DNA from: CAZQXD01 sp964597315
GTDB taxonomy: Bacteria > Pseudomonadota > Gammaproteobacteria > Competibacterales > Competibacteraceae
NCBI GenBank assembly: GCA_964597315.1
Contig: CAZQXD010000025.1
Coordinates: forward strand, 1 to 55,566
Direction of reading: 5' to 3'
DNA length: 55,566 bases
The notes under the pieces were generated by a model. The model worked only from the letters and a program-made list of their open reading frames with translations, made no database searches and was not told the origin of the DNA. Below, piece by piece: positions 26,163-34,940 of this stretch. The position numbers were made by a program, and so were the translations under genes. Numbering within the stretch: the first letter of the stretch is position 1; each line of letters begins with the position of its first letter.

Positions 26163-27403
26163 CAGGGCGTACGCAAGAAGAATAGTAGCATAGACAGACA
26201 CCTACAACGGTGTTGGTGATTGAGGATTGAACCCGGTATTGTGATCGGCCCGATCCTAGACAGAAAGCAGGGCCATGAGCGAAGATCTTTGCCGTTCGAT
26301 CCAAGCGCATTTTTCAGCGCTGGAAGACCCGCGCAGCGCCCGTAACCGACGACATGAACTGGGAGATATTCTGGTGATTGCGTTATGTGCGATGCTCTCG
26401 AATGCCGATGACTATGTTGGGTTTGAAGACTACGGACGATCAAAAGAGGAGTGGTTTCGGCGTTATCTATCGCTGCCGAATGGGATTCCCAGCCATGACA
26501 CGTTTCGTAATGTATTCCAGGGGTTGAACAGCGAAGCGCTGCACAATTGCTTTACGCGCTGGGCGCACTATCTGGTGGGACAAACCGAACAGATTGCCAT
26601 TGATGGCAAACGCCAGCGCGGTGCGCATGGGGCAGCGGAGCGAGCACCGGTGTGCGTGAATGCCTAGAGTTGCGAGCACGGGCTGGTGCTGTCGCAGCGT
26701 ACCACGGCGAGCAAGACCAGCGAGTTGGAAGCGCTGAAGGAGATTTTGGACTTGTTGGAGTTGCGGGGCAGTTTGATCAGCTTGGATGCGGGTGGCTGCT
26801 ATCAGGACGTTGCCGCACAGGTCACCGAGCACGAGGGGGACTATTTACTGGCGGTCAAGCGCAATCAGCCGACGCTCTATGAGGAACTAGATCAGCTCTT
26901 TGAGGGCGATTGTGAGCGGTTCGCCCAGCACAGCGAAAGCGAGTACAGCCACGGTCGACAGGAGCAGCGCTTGGCCTGGGTCAGTCACGATCCGAAGCAG
27001 CTACCGGTAGCGGCAAGCTGGCCGGGTTGTACTACGGTGGCGATGGTACAACGGATTTGCCGTGTCGGTGAGAAAGAAACCGCCGAACATCGCTATTACA
27101 TCAGCAGTCGCAAGCTTGACGCCGAGGAGGTAGCTCGTCGGGTGCGAGCGCATTGGCAAGTAGAGAATAATCTGCACTGGGTATTGGATATGGCCTTTGA
27201 TGAAGATCGTTCGCGCTCACGCACCGGACACAGCGCGGCCAACCTGGTGATTCTGCGTCAGTAGGCATTGAATCTGATCAAGCGCGATACCTCCAAGCCC
27301 ATGGGCGTCAAGAATAAACGTAAAAGCGCTGGCTGGGATATGAACTACTTGCTTACGCTGCTGCGCCTGGCTGAAACAACGTGATCTTCGTGCGTACGCC
27401 CTG
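26163..27403 (+). mobile_element. ISAs1-family insertion sequence
   Basis: The ends are inverted repeats: CAGGGCGTACGCAAGAAG at 26163-26180 against CAGGGCGTACGCACGAAG (reverse complement of the right end, finishing at 27403), 17 of 18 identical. ACGCC / GGCGT extends the palindrome 5 bp outside each end. The 1241-bp size fits ISAs1. No target duplication is seen, consistent with a deletion of the interrupted gene at the right side. Confidence 0.85.
26275..27384 (+). pseudogene. ISAs1 transposase broken by two stop codons
   Basis: In one continuous frame of 369 codons the product matches ISAs1 transposases: FSALEDPRSARNRRHELGDI, IAIDGKRQRGAH with a catalytic D, LISLDAGGCYQ with a second D, WQVENNLHWVLDMAFDEDR with the catalytic E and the C-terminal NYLLTLLRLAE. 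TAG codons interrupt at 26665-26667 (probably a former Trp, before SCEHGLVLSQ) and 27262-27264. Without suppression the element cannot move by itself. Confidence 0.85.
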
Positions 27404-27436
27404 GGCGTGATAAGGGGGAGTATGGAAAACAAGTTT

Positions 27437-28540
27437 TTACATTGCTAAAGGAAGCTGTTGACCGCTTTCAGTAAATTTTTCTTTGGCTTCAGTAAGTGAG
27501 TTTTTAAATAAAATATCGCATACGGTAGAGGCTACCGCTTCGGCTAAAAGACACGGAACAGCATTGCCTATCTGCGTAAAAATAGAGCTTTGCTTACCGA
27601 TAAATTCATAATCATCAGGAAATGTCTGTAGCCGTAGGGCTTCATCAATAGTCAGGCGGCGAAGACAGTCTGGGGCAGAGTCAAAGGGTAAAGGATCGTG
27701 GCCTTTCATAAGCTTTGAATGATACCATTCTACCCAGCTTTCCTTGCTGAAATATAAGTGATTTTCATCAATGATAGGCGTTCTATTTCCGCCCATCGAA
27801 GCGGGTAAGGTACTACAATAACCATCAGGATTTAATGGCCTACCTTGGCCATTAAATAGCATTCCAGCATAAGGAGATCGGCGTAAAACAGGTTTTGTTG
27901 CTAATGTAACTTTCGCGCGGCATATCCGAGAATTTTTAGGGTTTCCCGCAACCCCAAGATTTAAAAGAATGTTTCTTAGCTTGGGAGCTTCACGTTGATA
28001 TGGAATAAAGCAGTTATCGAGATTTGCTAAGTCTTTAATTTCTCTAAATCCAATAAAAAACATTCTTTCCCGCGATTGAGGAACACCATATTCAGATGCA
28101 TTCAAAACAAGAATTTTCGCTGCATACCCTAGTTTTATCGCCCTTTTAGCTAATTCCTGTCTAACATCTACCCATCGCGTTAACTTTGCTAAAGCGCTAA
28201 CATTCTCAAGCACAAATGCCTTTGGCCTAACCATCTCGACCACATCCATGAACGACCAAATTAGATGGCTTCTTGGGTCGTTAGGGTCCATTTTTCCTGC
28301 TACTGAAAAGCCTTGGCAGGGTGGACCACCAAAGACGACATCTATGTCTTCATACTTTTTGAGTTGCGGCAAAAACCCGTCAATATTGCCACACTCGATC
28401 ATTTCGCCATGATTTGCAGCATAAGTGTTGCAAGCATCTTGATTTATATCGTTAGCCCAAAGAATATCAAAGCCAGCGTTTTTAAATCCGACATCCATGC
28501 CACCTGCTCCCGAGAAGAGAGAAATTCCTTTTTTTTGCAT
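27437..28540 (-). CDS. DNA (cytosine-5-)-methyltransferase of a type II R-M system
   Basis: A 367-aa m5C methylase. Motif I is SLFSGAGGMDVGFKNAG (7-23), motif IV holds the catalytic cysteine in GGPPCQGFSV (C75), motif VI is FVLENV, motif VIII QSRERMFFIG and motif X QIGNAVPCLLAEAV. The start at 28540 has GGAGG 7 nt upstream. It should protect the host from the nuclease at 28870. It is divergent from the small HTH gene, and AT-rich relative to flanking housekeeping genes. It abuts the right end of ISAs1. Confidence 0.95.
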   Translation of the reverse strand: MQKKGISLFSGAGGMDVGFKNAGFDILWANDINQDACNTYAANHGEMIECGNIDGFLPQLKKYEDIDVVFGGPPCQGFSVAGKMDPNDPRSHLIWSFMDVVEMVRPKAFVLENVSALAKLTRWVDVRQELAKRAIKLGYAAKILVLNASEYGVPQSRERMFFIGFREIKDLANLDNCFIPYQREAPKLRNILLNLGVAGNPKNSRICRAKVTLATKPVLRRSPYAGMLFNGQGRPLNPDGYCSTLPASMGGNRTPIIDENHLYFSKESWVEWYHSKLMKGHDPLPFDSAPDCLRRLTIDEALRLQTFPDDYEFIGKQSSIFTQIGNAVPCLLAEAVASTVCDILFKNSLTEAKEKFTESGQQLPLAM

Positions 28541-28560
28541 GTGTTGACCTCCAATTAGTT

Positions 28561-28577
28561 TATGCGATTTTGGCATA
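28561..28577. promoter_or_regulatory. Putative controller-protein operator
   Basis: An inverted repeat TATGC-N7-GCATA lies in the 64-bp divergent space between the methylase and the HTH gene. Position and symmetry suit a binding site for the HTH controller, which would set the order of methylase and nuclease expression. Inferred from geometry only. Confidence 0.45.
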
Positions 28578-28604
28578 TCGAATCTAATTAATCAATATCC
28601 AGCT

Positions 28605-28868
28605 ATGGAAAGTAAGCGCATCACAACGTCTAGCATACACGATCCCGAGTACAGGGAAATTGTTAATGTACTCATTGAGTTAAGAAAGAAGGCTAGTCTC
28701 TCTCAAACGGATCTAGCTGATGCTATCGGTCTTACACAGCCTGATATTTCAAAAATTGAAAGGCGAGAGAGACGGATAGACGTCCTTGAGTTTTTCAGAT
28801 GGTTGTCAGCAACAAACGCTGACTATCAGCAGTTTTTTGATAAATTTATAAGAAATACAATTGGTTAA
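28605..28868 (+). CDS. XRE-family HTH regulator, R-M controller (C protein)-like
   Basis: An 87-aa single-domain Cro/C1-type helix-turn-helix protein: LRKKASLSQTDLADAIGLTQ then PDISKIERRERRIDVLEFFR. Size, fold and position directly before the nuclease gene and divergent from the methylase match controller proteins of type II R-M systems, which delay nuclease synthesis. Its stop overlaps the alternative TTG start of the nuclease, so the two are probably co-translated. Confidence 0.85.
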   Translation: MESKRITTSSIHDPEYREIVNVLIELRKKASLSQTDLADAIGLTQPDISKIERRERRIDVLEFFRWLSATNADYQQFFDKFIRNTIG

Positions 28869-28869
28869 T

Positions 28870-29970
28870 ATGAATTTTGATGTCAAGCAGACTATCGACC
28901 TATCGAAAGCAGAAGAGATATTCCGTAGAGCATCTGCTATTGCATTATCTGATCAGTTTGTACCTACAGACGAAAATAAAGACAGCGTACTATCGATCGT
29001 TTCAGGATCACATTTAACGTACCGATATATTCTGGTAACAGCACTGTTGGCGAAATCGACAAATCAAAATGTCAACGCTCTTTCGCTTCAAGCAGGTTCC
29101 ACTTTGCAAGGGGCTTATGATGCGCGTAGTGTTGCTCATGGCGTAGTTGTACCGTTAGAGCGTGAATTACTAACGCGTGGTCTAGGTGGCTCGAATGAAC
29201 CGTTTTTGAATAAGCCAGCTAGATTTCCTGAAATTTCTCTAAATAATGCTGTTCGTAAAGGTAGAGATGCCAATACACTTAAAATGCTTCACAATTTGTT
29301 ATCAGTAATCAACGAAAATCCTGAGCAAGCTTTTGATGCATTATGTTCGGCAATTTTTTTTGCTTCACAAAGGCACAAGTTACTGTTAAGTGGTTTGGAC
29401 GTCGATAAAAGCACTGATAATCAGCATCATGTTATAGTGAAGTTTTCAGAGAAATTTTTAGTAAATTCTGTCGAAGGTCAATCCTCAGCAATTTTAGTTG
29501 GAGCTATCCTCAATATTTTTTTCGATAAATCGACCAATATGAAGTTTTCTGTGGTTGTCCATCCGGTTAACCAAAGCGGAGCTTCTTCTAAAGAAATTGC
29601 TGATATTGACGTCAAGGTTGAAGATCAAATTTTTGCAGTATTTGAAATAAAGGACAAAGTATTTACAGAACAAGATGCCGATCATGCGGCATTTAAAGCC
29701 AAAAGTTATGGACTGAGTACAATAACATTCATAATGGGTGTGAATTCAAATCCAATTCAGAGTGAAATAAGTAGAATAGCTGATAAGATTTCTGAGACTG
29801 GTATAGATGTGCTTTTTATAGATATTGTTTCTTTCATAAAATCTTTGCTTTCTCTATGCCCTAATATGAGAATGTCTGATTTATTAGAAAGCATGAAAAT
29901 GCACGCCGTTGCTGCTCGTGCTAAGGATGAATTTTTCATGCACCTAAAAAACAGCATCAAAGGTGCTTAA
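28870..29970 (+). CDS. Type II restriction endonuclease, SacI-like family
   Basis: A 366-aa protein resembling the SacI restriction-enzyme family, with the conserved stretches LSLQAGSTLQGAYDARSV, GVVVPLERELL and GGSNEPFLNKPARFPE. A PD-(D/E)xK core is visible as D247 (IADIDVKV) followed by E259-x-K261 (FEIKDK). ATG 28870 is preferred; TTG 28861 overlaps the upstream gene. Very low GC compared with the chromosome suggests acquisition. If the family assignment holds, the target would be a GAGCTC-like site, which is inference. Confidence 0.8.
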   Translation: MNFDVKQTIDLSKAEEIFRRASAIALSDQFVPTDENKDSVLSIVSGSHLTYRYILVTALLAKSTNQNVNALSLQAGSTLQGAYDARSVAHGVVVPLERELLTRGLGGSNEPFLNKPARFPEISLNNAVRKGRDANTLKMLHNLLSVINENPEQAFDALCSAIFFASQRHKLLLSGLDVDKSTDNQHHVIVKFSEKFLVNSVEGQSSAILVGAILNIFFDKSTNMKFSVVVHPVNQSGASSKEIADIDVKVEDQIFAVFEIKDKVFTEQDADHAAFKAKSYGLSTITFIMGVNSNPIQSEISRIADKISETGIDVLFIDIVSFIKSLLSLCPNMRMSDLLESMKMHAVAARAKDEFFMHLKNSIKGA

Positions 29971-30173
29971 ATTTTTTAGCTTTGAAGTGATAAGAGTCTG
30001 TTTCAAAACTCCGCTTGGAGTAGGTTTTGACGCCAGATCGGAGGCGCTGAGCATGGATGCAATAAATCCTTTATTACTTTCCATTGTTCCTCACTTTCTG
30101 AGGATATAGGTATACATATGTTACGGAAAGTGCAAGCAAAAACAGGGTGATTCAGTGTTTTTGTAAGTATTTG
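29971..30173. other. Intergenic sequence between the R-M system and the MITE-like element
   Basis: About 200 bp of AT-rich sequence with no gene. AAAACTCCGC / GGAGTAGGTTTT around 30006-30027 forms a weak hairpin that could end the nuclease transcript. Nothing else was recognised. Confidence 0.35.
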
Positions 30174-30414
30174 GGGTAGAGTGAGCATAGCTGTCATACG
30201 CGCTCATATCTTCAAAACTGTTTACAAAACACGTCTTTTGTTTAAAGTTAGAAAGTATAATTCTTTTGATTTCAATGGCTTACAGAACGACTGAAAACTA
30301 CAGCCAATTGGCGAAATGTAAAAAGTCAAAAACGAACGGACATATTTTAACATTCTGATAAATATGCCCTAATTTGAGTTTTGGCCTCATATGACAGCTA
30401 TGCTCACTTTACCC
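30174..30414. mobile_element. MITE-like element with 25-bp terminal inverted repeats
   Basis: The left end 30174-30198 (GGGTAGAGTGAGC then ATAGCTGTCATA) is the reverse complement of 30390-30414 except at one base. The 241-bp element has an AT-rich interior and no reading frame. No target duplication is obvious. The right end abuts the left end of the IS1380 element, sharing two bases, so the IS probably inserted at or into its edge. No transposase here obviously matches these ends. Confidence 0.7.
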
Positions 30415-32069
30415 TGGTTCCGTGACTTCGGACCCAACAGGGTCGCTCTAACTGCTTAAAAATACTGTATTAAACGGGTATAATGGGCGCGAATAAAAAC
30501 TCACTCAGCCAGTGACGAATATGCGCCGCTTCCAACTTGAGCAATCCGCCACCGAATTCTACACCTCGCACTCCGGCCTGGCGCTGGTGGGGTTGGCGAT
30601 CAACCGCTACACCGAATTACAGAAGACCTTGCGCCGCATCGTCAAGCGTCATGGCATTCCCAATATTGAGCTGATCCGCGCCTACCTCGGGCAACTGTGC
30701 CTGGGCAAAAGCGATTTCGATGCGCTGGAGAATATGCGTGATGACCGGTATTTCAAGCAGGCCCTGGGGATCAAGCAGATGCCCTCGGCCTCGCGGCTGC
30801 GCCAGCGCTTTGATGAAGACGCCCGGGCGCTGATCGACTGTGTGGACGATGCGGCGGTGGAGTTTGTGCGCACGACCGAGGCACCGGTGACGCCGCTATC
30901 GACCGGCCATGTGGCGCTGGATCTGGACGTGTTTCCGATGGATAACAGCGGCACCCATAAGGAAGGTGTCGCGCGCACCTACAAGGGGCATGATGGGTAT
31001 GCCCCGATTGGCGGCTACCTAGGCCAGGAGGGTTGGTGCATCACCTGCGAGCTGCGCGACGGCGACCGCCACAGTCAAAGCGAGTTTGTCTATGTCCTGG
31101 AACGGACCATCGCCGCTGCTCGGCAACTGACTGCCAAACCGCTGCTGACGCGCCTAGACAGCGGGCATGATGCCAAGGAGAACCGGGCCTGGCTGAGCGA
31201 CCATGAAGTCGACTTCCTGATCAAGTGGAACCCCCGCAAACAAGACCTCCCGTCCTGGGTTGAGCGCGCCGACCAACAGGACACGTGGACCTATCCGCGC
31301 GCGGGCAAGCGGGTGGCGGTATTCAGCGAGGCGGTGGAAGAAACCTACCGCGACCAGCAGCGCACCGTTCGTCGGGTCATCCGCGTGATCGAGCGCACCA
31401 TCGATAAGCGCGGCCAGACCCTGCTGTTGCCAGAGATCACCCTCGAGGGCTGGTGGACCTCGTTGCCGGCCGAGCACTATCCGGACGAGAAGATCATCGC
31501 ACTTTACCGCGATCACGCCACCAGCGAACCGTTCCACAGTGACTTCAAGACCGATCTCGATCTCGAACGGCTGCCGTCGGGCAAGTTCGACACCAACGAC
31601 CTGGTGCTGTCGGTGGCCGCCCTGGCCTACAACATCCTGCGCTGGATTGGGCTCATGGGCTTGACCGGCGAGCTCTCGCCGGTGCGCCATCCGGCGAAAC
31701 GCCGTCGGCTGCGTACCGTCATGCAGGAGTTGATGTACTTGGCCGCCCGCTTGATCGACAGTGGACGGCGCTTGACGCTCCGGTTCAGTCAGCACTGCCC
31801 AGCCTTCCAGGCGTTTCGGCAGGTCTACGAACAGCTCGCCTATGGGTAACCGATAAGGAGACCAACGCAACCCACCGGGCGGCTCTCGCCACGGGAGAGG
31901 TGTCTTCCAAATCCGGGCGACAGGGCGATCAGGACGGGTTCACCGTCGCATCGGGCCGAAAAACGTCTATTCCGGTTCCGCAGGTGCGTTCTGCTGCGAT
32001 AGATTCTTGCGCATTACTACGGGACGCTCGGAAACCCGCCTGCGCCGATAACCGAGTCACGGATCCAGG
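30413..32069 (+). mobile_element. IS1380-family insertion sequence
   Basis: Imperfect inverted repeats CCTGGTTCCGTGACTTCGG (left, from 30413) and CCTGGATCCGTGACTCGG (right, reverse complement, ending 32069) bound a 1657-bp element, the usual IS1380 size. A full transposase gene lies inside. No matching target duplication is seen (TTAC left, ATTT right), so one flank may have been lost by recombination. Confidence 0.85.
30512..31849 (+). CDS. IS1380-family transposase
   Basis: A 445-aa DDE transposase, apparently intact. The catalytic regions are visible as ALDLDVFPMDNSGTHKEG (first D), LLTRLDSGHDAKENRAWL (second D) and ALYRDHATSEPFHSDFKTDL (E). The length is right for IS1380. The start is GTG 30512 or ATG 30521; TATAAT at 30479-30484 suits a promoter -10 close upstream. 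Its GC content is near that of the chromosome and unlike the AT-rich R-M genes beside it. Confidence 0.9.
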   Translation: MTNMRRFQLEQSATEFYTSHSGLALVGLAINRYTELQKTLRRIVKRHGIPNIELIRAYLGQLCLGKSDFDALENMRDDRYFKQALGIKQMPSASRLRQRFDEDARALIDCVDDAAVEFVRTTEAPVTPLSTGHVALDLDVFPMDNSGTHKEGVARTYKGHDGYAPIGGYLGQEGWCITCELRDGDRHSQSEFVYVLERTIAAARQLTAKPLLTRLDSGHDAKENRAWLSDHEVDFLIKWNPRKQDLPSWVERADQQDTWTYPRAGKRVAVFSEAVEETYRDQQRTVRRVIRVIERTIDKRGQTLLLPEITLEGWWTSLPAEHYPDEKIIALYRDHATSEPFHSDFKTDLDLERLPSGKFDTNDLVLSVAALAYNILRWIGLMGLTGELSPVRHPAKRRRLRTVMQELMYLAARLIDSGRRLTLRFSQHCPAFQAFRQVYEQLAYG

Positions 32070-32074
32070 ATTTT

Positions 32075-33643
32075 GTAACTATTCAGCCATCAATTGAGTG
32101 CTCGGCATCCAGGGGCGGCCGGTGAAGACGGAGCGGATGACCTCCAGCACGCGTTGACCTTGTTTGCGGGCGGTGGAGATATAACTGCGGATCTGGGCAA
32201 AGCGCTGGGCGCCCTCCTTACACCGGAACGTACCGGAGCTCTTCTGCTGGGTTTTGATCATCCGCAGGTCCCGTTCCGCCCCGTTGTTGTCAAATGGTAC
32301 GCCGGCCTGGTGCAGAAACCGCAGCGTCTCGGTGTGGTAGCGGCGCAGGCGCCGGTGCAGGTTACGCGCCGGGTGCTGTTTGCGTCGTCCCCGATGCCCC
32401 GGGCGCGGTGGCGGATCGGTCGGCAGTTCGGCCTCCCCGGCGGCGAGAATCCACTCGTACCACTGCCCGATGCGTGCCTTGAGGGTCTCGGTCAGCGCTG
32501 AACCCTGGCCCTGGTTGAGCCGATGAGCCAAGCGTAGACACACCCGCAGGTCAGCGGCCCAGCGTTGCCCATACTGCTCGTGGATAAAACGCAACTCGCG
32601 CAGATGATGGGCATTGCACAGGGCATGCGTGCAGCCCGTGTAACCAAAGTAGCTGCTTAGCCCATCGTGCACGGCCACGCCCGAGTAGCGTGGTAATCGG
32701 CCGATGGCCTCCATGGCCTCGCCACCGCGCTTGGGATGGACCGGGTAGTAGGTCAACTCCGGACTGCTGGTCGTGTGCAGCCAGGCCAGATGGCCCTCGA
32801 CCCGCAGGCCCGTCTCGTCAAAGCCCACCACCGGAGCGTCCAGCAACTGCTTAGCGATGGCCTCCAGGGGGTCTCTTAACCCCTGGGCACAGAGCTGCTC
32901 GGCGTTCAGTAGGCTGGCTACGCTCAACCGATGCCCGAACAGGTCTTCAAACAGCTCCCCTTGCCGCTCATAGGGCAGTAACTGATAGTCCTTCAGATAC
33001 ACCGCCAGCGCCTTGAGCCGTTCACCGTACTGCACCGGCTGCGCTATCCCCGGGGGAAACGCCCCCGCGTGCACCCCTGACAGTGCGGGCAGCACAGTAC
33101 CAGCGCTTGATGCTCGATGACCTCCAAGGCCAGCGGCGGTACCTCAAAGACTTGCCGACGGCGCCGTGCCACCACCGGTGCCGCCTCATCCCGCGCCTGC
33201 CCACAGCCCAAGCAGACCTCGGGCCGATGGTAGATGATCCGATCCGGCTCGGCGCTCTGCTCAAGGCTCTGGCCCCGATGGCCCTTCTGACCACCCGGGC
33301 GCCGTCCACTCCCGCCGCGCTCGCTTTGCACCCGCGGCGGCTTCTTCAACCCATCGCTGGAGGGCGGTTTGCCGCTGCTACGGCTATCCTTGGCCAACCG
33401 CCCTTCCAGGATTTGAATATGCGCCTGTAGCGCCTGAACCTGAGCCTCCAACTCGGCAATCCGGGCCGCTTGGGTGCGCACTACCTCATAGAGCTCCAGG
33501 ATCAGGGCATCCTTTTGCTCCGGGTTCAACTGCTCCAGTAGCGGTAGGGCAGGCATCTCCTGTTCCATCCAGTCAGACAGTAGGGTGTGTAGGGTTTAGT
33601 TTGGCACCAACTCCGCCCTCTCGCCAGAGGGCTGAATAGTTAC
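32075..33643 (-). mobile_element. IS66-family (ISBst12-like) insertion sequence
   Basis: GTAACTATTCAGCC at 32075-32088 and its reverse complement ending at 33643 are perfect inverted repeats. The 1569-bp element carries only a tnpC-type gene, without tnpA/tnpB, as in the ISBst12 group. The stop codon of the transposase lies inside the left repeat. The flanking octamers AGGATTTT and GCTCTTTC differ, so no target duplication remains. Only 5 bp separate it from IS1380. Confidence 0.85.
32079..33568 (-). pseudogene. IS66 transposase (TnpC) split by a -1 frameshift
   Basis: Two overlapping frames together give a complete ~496-aa IS66 transposase. The upstream frame (33568 down to about 33075) holds a coiled-coil N-terminus, GKPPSSDGLKKPP and the zinc-binding CLGCGQ / CCPHC motifs. 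The downstream frame (to 32079) holds VVGFDETGLRVEG, VHDGLSSYF and NNGAERDLRMIKTQQKSSG with catalytic residues. Joining requires re-reading one base at a GGGG run (33073-33076), giving CQG-VHAGAF. This is either a one-base deletion or a programmed -1 shift; deletion is more likely because IS66 TnpC normally needs no frameshift. Confidence 0.8.
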
Positions 33644-33711
33644 GCTCTTTCGCTATATAGCGGGTGAACAGAATAGAAGCAAAATGTTCAGTTTTTTGGC
33701 ATCGATACCTA

Positions 33712-33975
33712 TCACTTTATATCGTTCCGATGTGCTTCGTAGTAGGCCCGCAAGATCGCATTGATCCGGCTCTGGTAGCCCTTGCCTTGTGCTTTCATCC
33801 AGTCCAGCACATCCGTATCGACACGAACGGTGATAGGCCGCTTCCCCGGCGAGAATTTCATCGGGACTGTGCGCAAGAACTCTTCGTCGAAGGCCGGTGT
33901 ATCGCTGTAATCAATCTGGTCATCGGTCATCGCGTCCAGTCTGGCCAATTCGCTTTTGGTAGGTTTTTTGCTCAC
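33712..33975 (-). CDS. brnA: BrnA-family antitoxin
   Basis: An 87-aa BrnA/DUF4415 antitoxin with the ribbon-helix-helix region KRPITVRVDTDVLDWMKAQG then YQSRINAILRAYYEAH at the C-terminus, which binds the operator. Its GTG start lies inside the end of brnT (56-bp overlap), so the pair is coupled. It neutralises BrnT and, with it, represses their own promoter. Confidence 0.88.
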   Translation of the reverse strand: MSKKPTKSELARLDAMTDDQIDYSDTPAFDEEFLRTVPMKFSPGKRPITVRVDTDVLDWMKAQGKGYQSRINAILRAYYEAHRNDIK

Positions 33976-34210
33976 GTTTGTTTCCCTTTCTCATTGAGAT
34001 GATACGGATATTTTCGCCGCGCCTGGTGTGCGTAATGACCACCATCCGGTTCTCCAGCAGCCCGAAGGTAATAAACCGACGTTCGCCATAATCAAAGCAC
34101 GTATCCTCGAATGTCAGGGTCGGCCCTTCAAACACCGACTGCGCATATTCAAACTTAAGGCCCCTTTCAGCGAAGTTTCTGGCGTTCTTCTCTTCATCCC
34201 ATTCGTACAC
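33920..34210 (-). CDS. brnT: BrnT-family ribonuclease toxin
   Basis: A 96-aa BrnT toxin of the RelE-like fold: YEWDEEKNARNFAERGLKFE, the central RFITFGLLENRMVVITHTRR and RIISMRKGNKREQKTY, all family landmarks. BrnT cuts RNA and stops translation under stress. The start is GTG 34210 with GAGAGG upstream. The order toxin then antitoxin is the standard one for brnTA. The C-terminus is slightly long. Confidence 0.9.
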   Translation of the reverse strand: MYEWDEEKNARNFAERGLKFEYAQSVFEGPTLTFEDTCFDYGERRFITFGLLENRMVVITHTRRGENIRIISMRKGNKREQKTYQKRIGQTGRDDR

Positions 34211-34227
34211 TGTGCAGCCTCTCTATG

Positions 34228-34245
34228 TATGTACAAATGTACATA
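34228..34245. promoter_or_regulatory. Palindromic operator upstream of brnTA
   Basis: TATGTAC-AAAT-GTACATA is a 7-bp perfect inverted repeat 18 bp before the brnT start. It is the expected position of a BrnA ribbon-helix-helix binding site. Confidence 0.6.
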
Positions 34246-34274
34246 TAGAAATATTGTCTTGCAAGCCAAAACCG

Positions 34275-34940
34275 TCAGGCTTGATGAATACGGGTGGATG
34301 GATTATCCGTTCCCGCGTGGTGGGCGGCTTGCAAGGCTTTGGCGGCATTGCTTTCAGCGGTTGCCAGCCTGCTTCTGGTGCGGGCGTACAATCCCCCCAT
34401 GCCTTTGGTATAGCCCGCCAAATATTGTTTTTTTTCTAAAATAGCGATGATTTGCTTGCAGGGGGATGCCTGGGCCGTGGGAGCGAACGGAGAGGTGGTG
34501 TACTCGAAGTGAAGCAGTAACCAATATTCGAAACAGGGGATCGAGGTAATCGCTTTGAATCGCGCTTGGCCGTTGATTTTGCGACCGTTTGTGCGCTTCA
34601 GCCGGGTAGTGGCGATTCTATCCAGGGCCTGCTGATAGCTGGCATGGTCATCCCTGTCGAATAGGCAGTAAACACGATCATAGTCCCTGTCGGCGTTAAA
34701 CCAGTCGATGGCCGCTTGCACGACCGAGATGGGCGCCGAACCGCAGTTGCCGGTAATGCGTATATTGGCGCTGTTCAGGTGCAGGTCCGCCACCAAGTCC
34801 TGCAAATACCGGCATTCGGTCTTGCTGCCCTCGCAGACGATCAGCACATAGTCGTAGGGTTCCCGCTTCGGTTTTTTTCTTTGCAGGGATTTTGCGCCAC
34901 GCTGTTTACGCCGATGATGAAGATTGTCCGTTCCCATCAA
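34275..34940 (-). CDS. RloB-family protein (AbiL-like defence pair)
   Basis: A 221-aa RloB protein: YVLIVCEGSKTECRYLQDL near the N-terminus, a Toprim-like DRVYCLFDRDDHASYQ acidic motif and SIPCFEYWLLLHFEYT. It overlaps the ATPase gene by 4 bp (ATGA), so the two form a translationally coupled pair. RloA/RloB pairs travel with restriction systems and correspond to AbiL-type abortive-infection systems, where the ATPase senses infection and the Toprim-like protein is the likely effector. The action of this copy is inferred. Confidence 0.82.
   Translation of the reverse strand: MMGTDNLHHRRKQRGAKSLQRKKPKREPYDYVLIVCEGSKTECRYLQDLVADLHLNSANIRITGNCGSAPISVVQAAIDWFNADRDYDRVYCLFDRDDHASYQQALDRIATTRLKRTNGRKINGQARFKAITSIPCFEYWLLLHFEYTTSPFAPTAQASPCKQIIAILEKKQYLAGYTKGMGGLYARTRSRLATAESNAAKALQAAHHAGTDNPSTRIHQA

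Noticed and set aside
24540..27384. All internal stop codons in the hsdR relic (3) and the ISAs1 transposase (2) are TAG, next to an MttB-family cluster: possible amber readthrough or pyrrolysine use.
   Set aside because: Native genes such as cas3, the MttB-like gene and its corrinoid-protein gene end with TAG, and the MttB-like frame has no internal TAG. In GC-rich genes CAG, GAG and TGG decay mainly to TAG, so the bias is expected.
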